Positions 27,251-34,995 of a DNA stretch of 45,234 nt are shown here, piece after piece. The notes beneath the pieces were generated by a model. The model saw only the letters and a program-made list of their open reading frames with translations. It made no database searches and was not told where the DNA came from. The stretch spans positions 1,609 to 46,842 of the forward strand of contig JAHDDK010000029.1 of assembly GCA_020629375.1 (NCBI GenBank), written 5' to 3'. A program made the position numbers and the translations under genes. This DNA is from Acidimicrobiales bacterium. Lineage in GTDB: Bacteria > Actinomycetota > Acidimicrobiia > Acidimicrobiales > SHLQ01. Each line of letters begins with the position of its first letter. Position 1 is the first letter of the stretch.

Positions 27251-28470
27251 AACACGGTCCCATCGCTGGCGAGTCGGATCGGTGGTGCGCCGTCCGCGCG
27301 CTGTGCTGCGGCGAGCTCTCGTCCGGCATGCCAGGTCCCGCCTTCGAGAATGGCTGGCAACATCAGGTGCGGGGCGTCGAGGGCAGAACGAACGAGGGGA
27401 GCGACGAGGTCGAGGAGCGTGATGGTGAGCGCTCGCCACTCGACAATGAGCTCCGAATCGGGGGCGTGGGTAGAGCGGTATTGCGTCTCGTCACGAAGGC
27501 CGATGACGCCCCCATCCACGAAGAGGCCACCGTTGCGGTACTCGGCGAGTCCAGTGAGTTCGTCGATTCCTGTGACGGTCGCTCCCGCCCGCATGAGCGG
27601 TTCGAGCAGGGAATAGGTCAACCACTGCGACAGTTTGTGGAACGGGATGAGGCGGTCGGAGTCGCCGGAGCCGAGTGCGTCGTGGTGCCAGACATCGCCC
27701 ATCGGTTGGCCGTGGAGTTCGAGTCGGCTGGGCCAGATTGGCCCGAAGGCGTCAAGGACGGCAGCGAGCACGTCCGTCGCCTGAATCTGGGCTCCGAAGG
27801 TGTCGAGGAGATGGTCGCCGAAGCCCCCCGGCCGGTCGCCGACGAACGATTGTCTCGAAGTCACGAGGTCGCCGAGAGCAACGAGCAACCCCGCTCGACC
27901 CTTGAGCCCGACGAGCGGATTGGTGTCGCTCACCTGGAACGCCGTGCCGAGCTCGGCGGCGGAGAACGACCGCAACGAGGTCGCGTCGACGACGAACGGC
28001 GAGTCGTCGGCTGCCAGCGCCCCGGACGCGACGAGCTCCCAGGACGCGATGGCGAGCCCTTCGGAGCGACCCGCCCGGACCCCGGTGTCGGGTTCGCGCC
28101 ACGACCATGTCGGCCCAGCGCCCGCATCGAGCAGGACCGAGACGATCACGAGGTCGAGTTCGGCTCGCAGCCGCGCGCGGGGGTCGGCCGGAAGCCGATT
28201 CTCGAGTGTTGCGACCCGATCGACTCCGCCGACGCCGAAGTGTCCCCACCGGGAGTGATACGGGACCTCGAGGGAGGGATAGCGGTGGCGGGTGGATTCG
28301 GCAACGACATCGGCGACCGATTCGAGTCGATCGAGGTCGACCCAGAAATTGGTGCCTCCTTCAACCGCCTTGTCGAACAGCATCTGCGACCGCGCTCGGA
28401 TCGTCGACGTCGATCGAAGGAATGCGATTTCGGGATGGGGAGCGTTGCGCTCGGCCGGATCGGCGCTCAT
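27247..28470 (-). CDS. URC4: DUF1688 protein, URC4 homologue (uracil catabolism)
   Basis: 407 residues. It has the DUF1688/URC4 character: 'TIRARSQMLFDKAVEGGTNF', 'TRHRYPSLEVPYHSRWGHF', 'RSEGLAIASWELV', 'HDALGSGDSDRLIPFHKL', 'SLLEPLMRAGATVTGIDELTGLAEYRNGGLFVD' and 'VEWRALTITLLDLVAP'. In the yeast Lachancea kluyveri URC4 is one of the genes needed to use uracil as a nitrogen source by the URC route; its chemical step is not well defined. Its ATG overlaps the stop of the cyclohydrolase gene and its stop overlaps the upp start, so the three proteins are made in step. Confidence 0.92.
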   Translation of the reverse strand: MSADPAERNAPHPEIAFLRSTSTIRARSQMLFDKAVEGGTNFWVDLDRLESVADVVAESTRHRYPSLEVPYHSRWGHFGVGGVDRVATLENRLPADPRARLRAELDLVIVSVLLDAGAGPTWSWREPDTGVRAGRSEGLAIASWELVASGALAADDSPFVVDATSLRSFSAAELGTAFQVSDTNPLVGLKGRAGLLVALGDLVTSRQSFVGDRPGGFGDHLLDTFGAQIQATDVLAAVLDAFGPIWPSRLELHGQPMGDVWHHDALGSGDSDRLIPFHKLSQWLTYSLLEPLMRAGATVTGIDELTGLAEYRNGGLFVDGGVIGLRDETQYRSTHAPDSELIVEWRALTITLLDLVAPLVRSALDAPHLMLPAILEGGTWHAGRELAAAQRADGAPPIRLASDGTVF

Positions 28471-29714
28471 CGGCCGAGTTCTCGTCCGAGCACGTCTCGG
28501 AGAGCGGCGTCGTCCTTTGCGGCGTCGTCGCTGAAGTAGCCAGCCGCTTTCTTGGCTTCGATCTCGACCTGGGCGTCATCAGGGATCAACTCGTCGGGGA
28601 GCGAGAGCCGGTTGTCGATCTCGATGCCGCTTCCGACGATGGCGTCGTACTTCATGTTGCTCATCGAGTGCAGGTTGTGGATGCGTTGGACCCCGAACCA
28701 CTGCAAGACGTCGGGCATGAACTCCTGGAAGCGGGCGTCCTGCACACCAGCAACACATTCGGTGCGATGGAAGTAGGTGGCGGCGGAGTCGCCGCCCTCC
28801 TGGCGTTTACGGGCGTTGTACACGAGGAACTTCGTGACCTCGCCGAGCGCACGCCCTTCCTTGCGGAAGTAGACGATCAGACCGACGCCGCCACGTTGTG
28901 CGGTGCGGGCGGCGTCCTCGATGCCCCACGTGAGGTACGGGCGGCAGGTGCAGATGTCGCTTCCGAACACGTCGGAGCCGTTGCACTCATCATGCACCCG
29001 ACAGGTCAGCTCGACCGTTGGATCGGCGAGGTGGTCGAGGTCGCCGAACACGTATGCGGTCGAACTCCCGATGGGCGGTAACAGCACGTGGAGGTCGGGC
29101 CGGGTGATCAACTCCGGAAACATGCCGCCGGTTTCTTCGAAGAGGATCCGGCGGAGGTCGCCTTCGTTGATGCCGAACCGGTCGGCGATCCCGGGCAGGT
29201 ACCACACGGGCTCGATCGCGACCTTCGTCACTCGAATCTCACCTCGTTCGGTCACGATGTGCCCGTCGGGCTCGAGGCGGCCGCTCGCGATCGCCGAGTG
29301 GACCTCGGGAATCTCGAGATGGGCTTGTGTCACCGCGATCGTGGGTTTGATGTTCAGGCCCGACGAGAGCTGCTCGGCGAAGACGGTCGAGGTGCTCGCT
29401 CCCCACGGATCGAGGGAGACGATCGCCCGAGGGTCCGACCACGATGGACGGGGCACGATCGGAGTGGTTGGATTGGTGTTCTCGAGATCCGGCCGGTGAT
29501 CTCGTGGAAAGGCGCCGGATGCGATCGAGAGCGCCCGATACACGGTGTAGCTACCGCTGTGGGTGCCGATCGCGTTGCGATCGTCCTTGTCGGAGATCGT
29601 TGCGACGACGGGACCGCGATCGGCCGGATCGGCCGCACCCCAGCGGATCGGGATGACGTCCTTGAAGACCTGGTTCGCATGGCTCGTGAGCACGACGTGG
29701 GTGGCGCGATCCAT
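28467..29714 (-). CDS. URC1: GTP cyclohydrolase II-like protein, URC1 homologue
   Basis: 415 residues from the ATG at 29714, giving 'MDRATHVVLTSH'. The C-terminal half holds the GTP cyclohydrolase II core with three zinc-ligand cysteines in 'DECNGSDVFGSDICTC', then 'GVGLIVYFRKEGRALGE' and 'HSMSNMKYDAI'. The long N-terminal part ('PIRWGAADPADRGPVVATI', 'IGTHSGSYTVYRAL') is specific to the URC1 group and absent from RibA. In URC1 the ring-opening chemistry is thought to act on a uracil nucleotide and not on GTP. No riboflavin genes are near. It is the first gene of the operon and lies opposite a TetR regulator. ATGs at 29726 and a TTG at 29735 are less likely starts. Confidence 0.92.
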   Translation of the reverse strand: MDRATHVVLTSHANQVFKDVIPIRWGAADPADRGPVVATISDKDDRNAIGTHSGSYTVYRALSIASGAFPRDHRPDLENTNPTTPIVPRPSWSDPRAIVSLDPWGASTSTVFAEQLSSGLNIKPTIAVTQAHLEIPEVHSAIASGRLEPDGHIVTERGEIRVTKVAIEPVWYLPGIADRFGINEGDLRRILFEETGGMFPELITRPDLHVLLPPIGSSTAYVFGDLDHLADPTVELTCRVHDECNGSDVFGSDICTCRPYLTWGIEDAARTAQRGGVGLIVYFRKEGRALGEVTKFLVYNARKRQEGGDSAATYFHRTECVAGVQDARFQEFMPDVLQWFGVQRIHNLHSMSNMKYDAIVGSGIEIDNRLSLPDELIPDDAQVEIEAKKAAGYFSDDAAKDDAALRDVLGRELGR

Positions 29715-29722
29715 GGACGAGG

Positions 29723-29728
29723 ACATTA
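29723..29728 (-). promoter_or_regulatory. Candidate -10 (TAATGT) of the URC operon
   Basis: Minus-strand TAATGT followed by eight bases and the ATG at 29714. It abuts the direct repeats at 29728-29750, so a protein bound there would lie where the -35 contacts fall. Confidence 0.45.
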
Positions 29729-29750
29729 GGTTCAATCGGGAGGTTCAATC
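29728..29750. promoter_or_regulatory. Direct-repeat candidate operator between URC1 and the TetR gene
   Basis: AGGTTCAATC occurs twice without mismatch, at 29728-29737 and 29741-29750, separated by GGG (period 13). The pair fills most of the 41-bp gap between two divergent starts and contains the GGAGGT that would serve as ribosome-binding site for the regulator. A site here would control both directions. TetR proteins usually bind inverted repeats, so a direct repeat is unusual; cooperative binding of two dimers or another regulator is possible. Confidence 0.55.
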
Positions 29751-29755
29751 CGGAC

Positions 29756-30334
29756 GTGAGCGACGAAACACAAGATCAGATCCTCGACGCCGTCCAGGCC
29801 GTCATTGTGCGCGATGGCGTCCAGGGCACGAGCATGCGGCAGGTGGCCCTCGAAGCCGACGTTTCGGTCGGCCTGCTGAGCTACCACTTTGACGACAAGG
29901 AGAATCTCATCATTGCCGCGTTCACGCGCGCGACCGATCGGCTTCTCGAGGCATCCCACGAGGCGTCCGCTGTCGTCGACGACCCCTGCGACAAGGTCCG
30001 GGCCTTCCACCGCGGGTCGTTCTCGGATGAGTTTCTCGATGGTGACTATCTCCAGCTCCGAATTGCCCTGTGGGCGGTGTCGCTTAACGATCCGGTGCTC
30101 GCCGCGATCGATGCGGAGTACTTGTCGAGATATCTCGGAACGCTCGAAGGTCTGCTCGCGGCCGCCCGGCCCGAGCTCGAGACCGGCGTCATCGCCCGCC
30201 GAACCCGCGATGCGTTCGCCTTTTCGAATGGTCTTTGGCTCGAATGGGCCCGACATCCCGACGCCGCAGCGCTCGACCGCGGACTCCAGCGATGCGAGGC
30301 GATGATGCTCGACGGTGATGTATGGGACGACTAG
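29756..30334 (+). CDS. TetR-family transcriptional regulator
   Basis: 192 residues from a GTG at 29756. The N-terminal helix-turn-helix is clear: 'QILDAVQAVIVRDGVQGTSMRQVALEADVSVGLLSYHFDDKENLI' (about 6-52). The ligand-binding part ('LQLRIALWAVSLNDPVLAAIDAEYLSRYLGTLEGLL') resembles BetI/RutR-like regulators. Its place opposite the URC operon, with direct repeats in the tiny shared spacer, suggests it senses uracil or a breakdown product and represses that operon and itself. This is inference from position. Its 3' end overlaps the SDR gene by 13 bases. Confidence 0.88.
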   Translation: MSDETQDQILDAVQAVIVRDGVQGTSMRQVALEADVSVGLLSYHFDDKENLIIAAFTRATDRLLEASHEASAVVDDPCDKVRAFHRGSFSDEFLDGDYLQLRIALWAVSLNDPVLAAIDAEYLSRYLGTLEGLLAAARPELETGVIARRTRDAFAFSNGLWLEWARHPDAAALDRGLQRCEAMMLDGDVWDD

Positions 30335-31074
30335 CCGATCTCTCGGTTGTCGTAACCGGCGCCAGCAGCGGCATCGGTGAAGCCATCGCCGAGCGCTTCT
30401 GGCAAGAAGGAGCTCGACTCACCCTGGGTAGCCGCCGTGAACCGTCGGCGGTCGGTGGCGCCGGCGTTCGATGGGTGCCCACCGACGTCAGCGACTCGTC
30501 GCAGGCCGACGCGCTTGTGGCGGCTGCCGTTGAGCAGTGGGGGCGTCTCGACGTCCTCGTCAACAACGCCGGGATGCAGATCGAGAAGACGATCGTCGAC
30601 ACCACCGACGACGACTACGACGACCTCATGGGCGTGAACGTCCGAGGCGTGTTCAACTGCGCCCGCGCCGCCGTCCGCCAGATCACCGCCCAACCCGGAG
30701 GCGGATCGATCATCAACATCGGCTCGATCTCCGGTGACTCCGCCGACCACGGCATGGCGATCTACAACGCCTCCAAAGGTGCGGTCCATGCACTCACCCG
30801 GGCCATTGCGACCGACCACGGACGAGACGGCATCCGCTGCAACGCCATCGCTCCAGGCTGGATCGCCACCAAACTCGCCGACGCCGCCTTCGACGCGATG
30901 GACGACCCCGAACGAGCGCGCGGTGACGCCGTCGGAAAACACCCGGTCGGCCGACTGGGTCTACCGAGCGACATCGCCAGCCTCGCCGTCTGGCTCGCGT
31001 CCGACGAATCGACATTCGCTTCCGGAAGCATCTTCACCATCGACGGCGGCCTCACCGCCCAATCACCGCTGTGA
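30322..31074 (+). CDS. Short-chain dehydrogenase/reductase (FabG-like)
   Basis: 250 residues. Cofactor motif 'TGASSGIG' (about 12-19), 'LVNNAG', the catalytic 'NIGSISG' Ser and the YxxxK in 'IYNASKGAVHAL', with the usual C-terminal 'GSIFTIDGGLTA'. It is a complete classical SDR. It starts inside the end of the TetR gene, so the two are co-transcribed. If the regulator governs uracil catabolism, this oxidoreductase might act on a later intermediate (the pathway ends in a 3-hydroxypropionate-type product in yeast), but nothing in the sequence proves this. The substrate is unknown. Confidence 0.9.
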   Translation: MGRLADLSVVVTGASSGIGEAIAERFWQEGARLTLGSRREPSAVGGAGVRWVPTDVSDSSQADALVAAAVEQWGRLDVLVNNAGMQIEKTIVDTTDDDYDDLMGVNVRGVFNCARAAVRQITAQPGGGSIINIGSISGDSADHGMAIYNASKGAVHALTRAIATDHGRDGIRCNAIAPGWIATKLADAAFDAMDDPERARGDAVGKHPVGRLGLPSDIASLAVWLASDESTFASGSIFTIDGGLTAQSPL

Positions 31075-31078
31075 CTCC

Positions 31079-31242
31079 CCGCACGGCGAGATCCGGACGA
31101 ATCCATGAGGATTCGCCCTCGACTCGCGCTGCGGAACTTCCCGCACGGCGAGATCCGGACGAATCCATGAGGATTCGCCCTCGACTCGCGCTGCGGAACT
31201 TCCCGCACGGCGAGATCCGGACGAATCCATGAGGATTCGCCC
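31079..31242. repeat. Three tandem hairpin repeats, 62-bp period
   Basis: Copies start at 31079, 31141 and 31203; the first two are full 62-base units and the third is about 40 bases. Each contains CGAATCC-ATGA-GGATTCG, a perfect 7-bp stem with a 4-base loop. On the minus strand the unit also has GGCGA and TCGCC arms outside the inner stem. The array lies between the convergent SDR and P450 genes, so it could end transcription from both sides, although no T-run follows the stems. Perfect identity of the copies suggests recent amplification. Confidence 0.88.
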
Positions 31243-31252
31243 TCCCCATGCG

Positions 31253-32509
31253 CTACCAGTGCATGGGCAGTTGGCGCGGACCGCGAACCTGACCGCCGGC
31301 CCAGGTGATGTGCGCCGGATCGGCGAGTTCGAATTCGGGGATGCGATCGAACCACACGCCCAACGCGACCTCCATCTCGAGCCGAGCGAGATTCGACCCG
31401 GCGCAACGATGGATGCCCGACCCGAAGGCCAGATGCCGGTTGCGGGTTCGGTCGATCTGAATCTGGTCAGGATCCTCGAAGGCCTCGGGATCATGGTTGG
31501 CGCCGGGGAAGTTCATCAACACCTTCTCGCCCTCCCGAATCACCACGTCGCCGTACTCCACGTCGGTCTGGGCGACCCGTGCCATCGTCACCGGTGAGTA
31601 GTAGCGGAGCATTTCCTCTACGGCGGTGGGAAGAAGTGAGCGGTCGTCGGCGAGACGTCGACGGTCGGCTGGCGTCGACCCGAAATGGAAGAGCGCCGAG
31701 CCAATCGAACTCCACGTCGTATCGATGCCAGCGATGACCAGCAGGTTGCAGATTCCGACGACGACTCGCAGTTCGCGTCCCTCCATTTCCGGAACGTCCA
31801 TCCTGAGGAGTTGGCTGATGAGGTCGTCTCGAGGATTCGCCCAGCGATCTTTGACCTCGGCAGCCAAGAACACGTTGAACTCCTGACGGTTCTTCACCCG
31901 TGCGGCCGGGTCATAGAAGCCGATTTCGAGAATGCCGCGCACCCACTCGACGAACTGGTCGGCCATGCCCGGGTCGAAACCCAACAGGTGGGCAATCACC
32001 CGCGGCGGGATCTGTTGGGCGTACTGAACCGCCGCGTCGCAGCTTCCGTCGTCGACGAAGCGGTCGATGAGCTCGTGACAGAGGTTCTCGGTGAACCCCC
32101 GGTGTGCTTCGATCGCTTTCGGGGCGAAGGCCGGCAGGATCATCTTGCGAGTCCACGTCTGCTCGGGCGGATCGGCACTGATCGGGGCGGCGTTCAGCCC
32201 GTCTTCGTTGGCGTCGAGGGGATCGATGGCCTGGAACTCGGGCGGCAGGGTGATGACGAGCGGGTCCTTCGACGACAAATCGGGGACGAGACCCGCGAGC
32301 GCCCGAACATCATCAAACCGTGTCGGCATCCACGTGCGAATGCCCCGGCGATCGGTCCGCGCCATCGGGCAACCCGAACGGAGATCCTCCCAGACAGGCA
32401 GCGGATCGGTGATGTAGTCCGCATCGAGGAGGTCGAAGTCGGTCGTCCAGTCCTCGACGGGTTCGGTCGCCGGGGGACTCGTCGGATTCGTCGTCTCCGC
32501 GTTGCTCAT
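31253..32509 (-). CDS. Cytochrome P450
   Basis: 418 residues, normal for a soluble bacterial P450. I-helix 'VIAGIDTTWSS' with the oxygen-activating AGxDT, the ExxR motif in 'EEMLRYYSPV' and the haem-binding 'FGSGIHRCAGSNLARLE' with its axial Cys. 'ISADPPEQTWTRKMILPAF' matches the usual 'DPPEHTRxR' helix-C region. It needs ferredoxin and ferredoxin reductase, and neither is in the window. The substrate is not predictable. It is divergent from the metallo/serine hydrolase fusion gene, suggesting joint regulation across the 113-bp spacer. The only upstream hexamer, TAGGTC directly next to the ATG, is not convincing as a promoter. Confidence 0.93.
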   Translation of the reverse strand: MSNAETTNPTSPPATEPVEDWTTDFDLLDADYITDPLPVWEDLRSGCPMARTDRRGIRTWMPTRFDDVRALAGLVPDLSSKDPLVITLPPEFQAIDPLDANEDGLNAAPISADPPEQTWTRKMILPAFAPKAIEAHRGFTENLCHELIDRFVDDGSCDAAVQYAQQIPPRVIAHLLGFDPGMADQFVEWVRGILEIGFYDPAARVKNRQEFNVFLAAEVKDRWANPRDDLISQLLRMDVPEMEGRELRVVVGICNLLVIAGIDTTWSSIGSALFHFGSTPADRRRLADDRSLLPTAVEEMLRYYSPVTMARVAQTDVEYGDVVIREGEKVLMNFPGANHDPEAFEDPDQIQIDRTRNRHLAFGSGIHRCAGSNLARLEMEVALGVWFDRIPEFELADPAHITWAGGQVRGPRQLPMHW

Positions 32510-32610
32510 GACCTACTCGTGATCGTCTCGTGGTTGTCTTGTTGGGGGAGGGCGCATCGATCTCGGTTGGCGAGGGATGTCGTGACCGACAGCACATCGC
32601 TAGGGGACAG

Positions 32611-32616
32611 TACCGT
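32611..32616 (+). promoter_or_regulatory. Candidate leaderless -10 (TACCGT) of the hydrolase fusion
   Basis: TACCGT, six bases, then a GTG at 32623. An 8-bp palindrome CCGTACGG at 32613-32620 overlaps it and could be a repressor site. Confidence 0.45.
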
Positions 32617-32622
32617 ACGGCG

Positions 32623-34986
32623 GTGATGGCAGATCCAACTCGAGATCCAGTAGCGCTCTCTACCCGGGCGCTCGACTCCGGCACGTGTGACGAGCTGACG
32701 AACCGGCTGACCCAAACGCTCACCGAACTCGACGACGGGATGGCGATCGTCGAGTCATTCAGCCACCTGGTGGCCTTCGACACGGGAGAGGGGTTGTTGT
32801 GCGTCGACTCCAGCGGCGTGTTCACCGGTGCCGACGTGACGACGTCGCTGCGGGGATGGTCGACCGATCGGGTTCATTCGCTTGTGTATACACACGGCCA
32901 CGTCGACCATGTCGGGGGATCGGCAGCGTTGGCGGCGGACGCCGAGAACCGGGGGTATGAGTTGCCCGACGTCGTTGCGCACCGGGGGGTTCAGCGGCGC
33001 TTCGAGCGGTATCGACGGACGAACGATTGGAACCTGGCGATCAACGCTCGGCAGTTCGGCACGGTCCCGACAGGCTCGGGTTTCGGCATCGGCGGCATGA
33101 CCGACTTCTTGGGAGAAGGCACGTTGTGGCCTGATCATCTCTACGAGGAGTCCCACACCCTCGAGATCGGTGACCTATCCGTCGAGCTGAGCCACGACCG
33201 AGGTGAAACCGACGACCACACGTGGCTGTGGTTCCCGGAGCGGAAGGTCATCTGCGCAGGCGACTTCGTCACCTGGGTGTTCCCGAACTGCGGCAATCCC
33301 CAGAAGGCGCAGCGCTACCCGGATGAGTGGGCAGCGGCACTGCGCAAGATGCAGGGTCTTGGCGCTGAGTGGCTGATCGGGGCACACGGCTTGCCGGTCC
33401 ACGGTGCCGAGCGCGTGGAACGTCTTCTCGACGACCTCGCATCCGCTCTCGAGTCATTGGTCGAGCAGACCCTGACGATGATGAACAACGGTGCGACCCT
33501 GGACACGATTCTCCACGAGGTGCGGTTGCCCGACGACGTGCTCGAGCGACCGTGGATGATGCCGATCTACGACGAGCCCGAGTTCGTCGTTCGCAACATC
33601 TGGCGCCTGTACGGCGGCTGGTGGGATCTCGACCCCGGCTCGCTCAAGCCGGCTCCGGCTGCGTCGGTCGCCACCGAATTGGCTGCACTGGCCGGCGGTC
33701 ACCGCCGATTGGCCGCGCGTGCGGTCGAGCTGAGCGAGGCCGGGGAGCATCGCGTTGCGTGCCAGCTGATCGAACATGCGATGCATGCCGCTCCCGGAGA
33801 TCGTTCGGTTCACGAGCGGCGCGCTGCGATCTACGAGCGGCGCCGTGTCACCGAACTGTCGATCATGAGCCAGGGCATCTTCACCGCCGCCGAACGGTCG
33901 TCTCGAATCACTCTTGCCGACAGCGACAAGACCGCTGTGTTCGACGAGTGGAACGTGCCGGTCGAGCTGCCGGAGCCGCCAGCCGACAGGGGATGCCCGG
34001 ACGGGGAGTGGCCGATCGGCGAATCGATCGACGAGATCGATGCGCTCCTCGACGAGGCCGTGGCGCTGCCCACACATGTGGCTGGCCAGCATCTCGCCGT
34101 GGTCGTCGTGCATCGAGGGCAGATCGTCGCCGAGCGGTACTCGCCGACGACCGACACCGACACGGCGTTGATCTCGTGGTCGATGGGCAAGTCGATCACG
34201 CAGGCCCTGGTGGGCATTTCGTCGATGATCGAACCACGCTTTTCGATCGATGACCGGGCGCCCGTCCCGGAGTGGTCCGATCCGGATGACCCGCGGCGAG
34301 CCATCACGATCGACCAGCTGCTGCGCATGTCGTCGGGGCTCGAGTTCAACGAGGACTACGTCGACGAGGGCACGAGCCACTGTCTCGAGATGCTGTTCGG
34401 CGAGGCCCGCGAGGACGCTGGGGCGTACGCAGCGAGCCTGCCGCTCGTCGGCGAGGTCGGACAGACCTTCAACTACTCGAGCGGAACGACGAACATCTTG
34501 TGCCGCATGCTCGCTGAGCGGCATGGGCGACACGAGGCGTTTGCCGCTTGGGCCAACGAGGTGCTGTTCGACCCGATCGCCATGTCGCTGGATCTCACCT
34601 TCGATCCCTCCGGTACGTGGGTCGGATCCAGTTTTGCCCATGCAACCGCTCGGGACTTCGCCCGCTTCGGCCTGCTGTACCTCCGCGACGGGGTGTGGAA
34701 CGGAAAGCGCATTCTGCCGGAAGGCTGGGTCGACAACGCCCGAACCCGTCGGGCACAGAACGCCGACGGCGTCGGATACGGCTCACACTGGTGGACCTGG
34801 GACTCGCAGCCCGGCGCGTTCTATGCCGGCGGCTACGAGACCCAACGCATCGTCTGCGACCCAGTCTCGGACAGCGTTGTCGTGCGACTCGGCAAAACCC
34901 CAATCGACCAATCGCTCGCCGTCGACGCATGGATCGACGACCTGCTCTCGGTCCTCCGTAACCCGTCGTCTTGCGTAACCACCTAA
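32623..34986 (+). CDS. Fusion of alkyl-sulfatase-like metallo-hydrolase and serine beta-lactamase-like hydrolase
   Basis: 787 residues from GTG 32623 (ATG 32626 is equally possible). Residues about 50-270 form a metallo-beta-lactamase fold: 'YTHGHVDHVGG' (HxHxDH near 91-96), 'ICAGDF' (about 212) and 'IGAHGLPVHG' (about 253). 'NIWRLYGGWWDLDPGSLKP' (about 325-343) and the helical stretch after it match the dimerisation domain of SdsA1/BDS1-type alkyl sulfatases. Residues about 440-780 form a class C beta-lactamase/esterase fold with the SxxK in 'SMGKSITQAL' (near 520), a Tyr in 'FNYSSGTTN' (near 618) and 'SYGSHWW'-type C-terminal sequence ('VGYGSHWWTWD'). Both active sites look intact. No signal peptide is seen, so it is probably cytosolic. 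Substrates are unknown; sequential cleavage of a sulfate or lactone and then an ester or amide is one possibility. Confidence 0.88.
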   Translation: MMADPTRDPVALSTRALDSGTCDELTNRLTQTLTELDDGMAIVESFSHLVAFDTGEGLLCVDSSGVFTGADVTTSLRGWSTDRVHSLVYTHGHVDHVGGSAALAADAENRGYELPDVVAHRGVQRRFERYRRTNDWNLAINARQFGTVPTGSGFGIGGMTDFLGEGTLWPDHLYEESHTLEIGDLSVELSHDRGETDDHTWLWFPERKVICAGDFVTWVFPNCGNPQKAQRYPDEWAAALRKMQGLGAEWLIGAHGLPVHGAERVERLLDDLASALESLVEQTLTMMNNGATLDTILHEVRLPDDVLERPWMMPIYDEPEFVVRNIWRLYGGWWDLDPGSLKPAPAASVATELAALAGGHRRLAARAVELSEAGEHRVACQLIEHAMHAAPGDRSVHERRAAIYERRRVTELSIMSQGIFTAAERSSRITLADSDKTAVFDEWNVPVELPEPPADRGCPDGEWPIGESIDEIDALLDEAVALPTHVAGQHLAVVVVHRGQIVAERYSPTTDTDTALISWSMGKSITQALVGISSMIEPRFSIDDRAPVPEWSDPDDPRRAITIDQLLRMSSGLEFNEDYVDEGTSHCLEMLFGEAREDAGAYAASLPLVGEVGQTFNYSSGTTNILCRMLAERHGRHEAFAAWANEVLFDPIAMSLDLTFDPSGTWVGSSFAHATARDFARFGLLYLRDGVWNGKRILPEGWVDNARTRRAQNADGVGYGSHWWTWDSQPGAFYAGGYETQRIVCDPVSDSVVVRLGKTPIDQSLAVDAWIDDLLSVLRNPSSCVTT

Positions 34987-34989
34987 CCT
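34984..34989 (+). promoter_or_regulatory. Candidate leaderless -10 (TAACCT) of the MFS gene
   Basis: TAACCT overlaps the TAA stop of the hydrolase fusion and is followed by six bases and a GTG at 34996. It favours the second of two adjacent GTG codons as start. Confidence 0.5.
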
Positions 34990-34995
34990 TGCGTG

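Noticed and set aside
25613..27616. A 667-codon plus-strand frame
   Set aside because: It runs antisense through MoxR, the HtrA-like gene, upp and URC4, all of which have clear families; its translation has no recognisable domain.
28467..29714. RibA for riboflavin synthesis
   Set aside because: The long URC1-type N-terminal extension and the DUF1688 and upp partners fit uracil catabolism; no riboflavin gene is nearby.
31079..31242. CRISPR array
   Set aside because: The copies are directly adjacent 62-base units with no unique spacers between repeats, and no cas gene is present.
31063..31494. A 143-codon minus-strand frame with internal peptide repeats
   Set aside because: The repeated peptide is produced by the 62-bp hairpin units and by antisense P450 sequence; it is not a gene.
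31253..32509. The P450 as a displaced cvnE of the conservon
   Set aside because: It lies 25 kb away on the other strand, next to unrelated genes, with no evidence linking it to the conservon.
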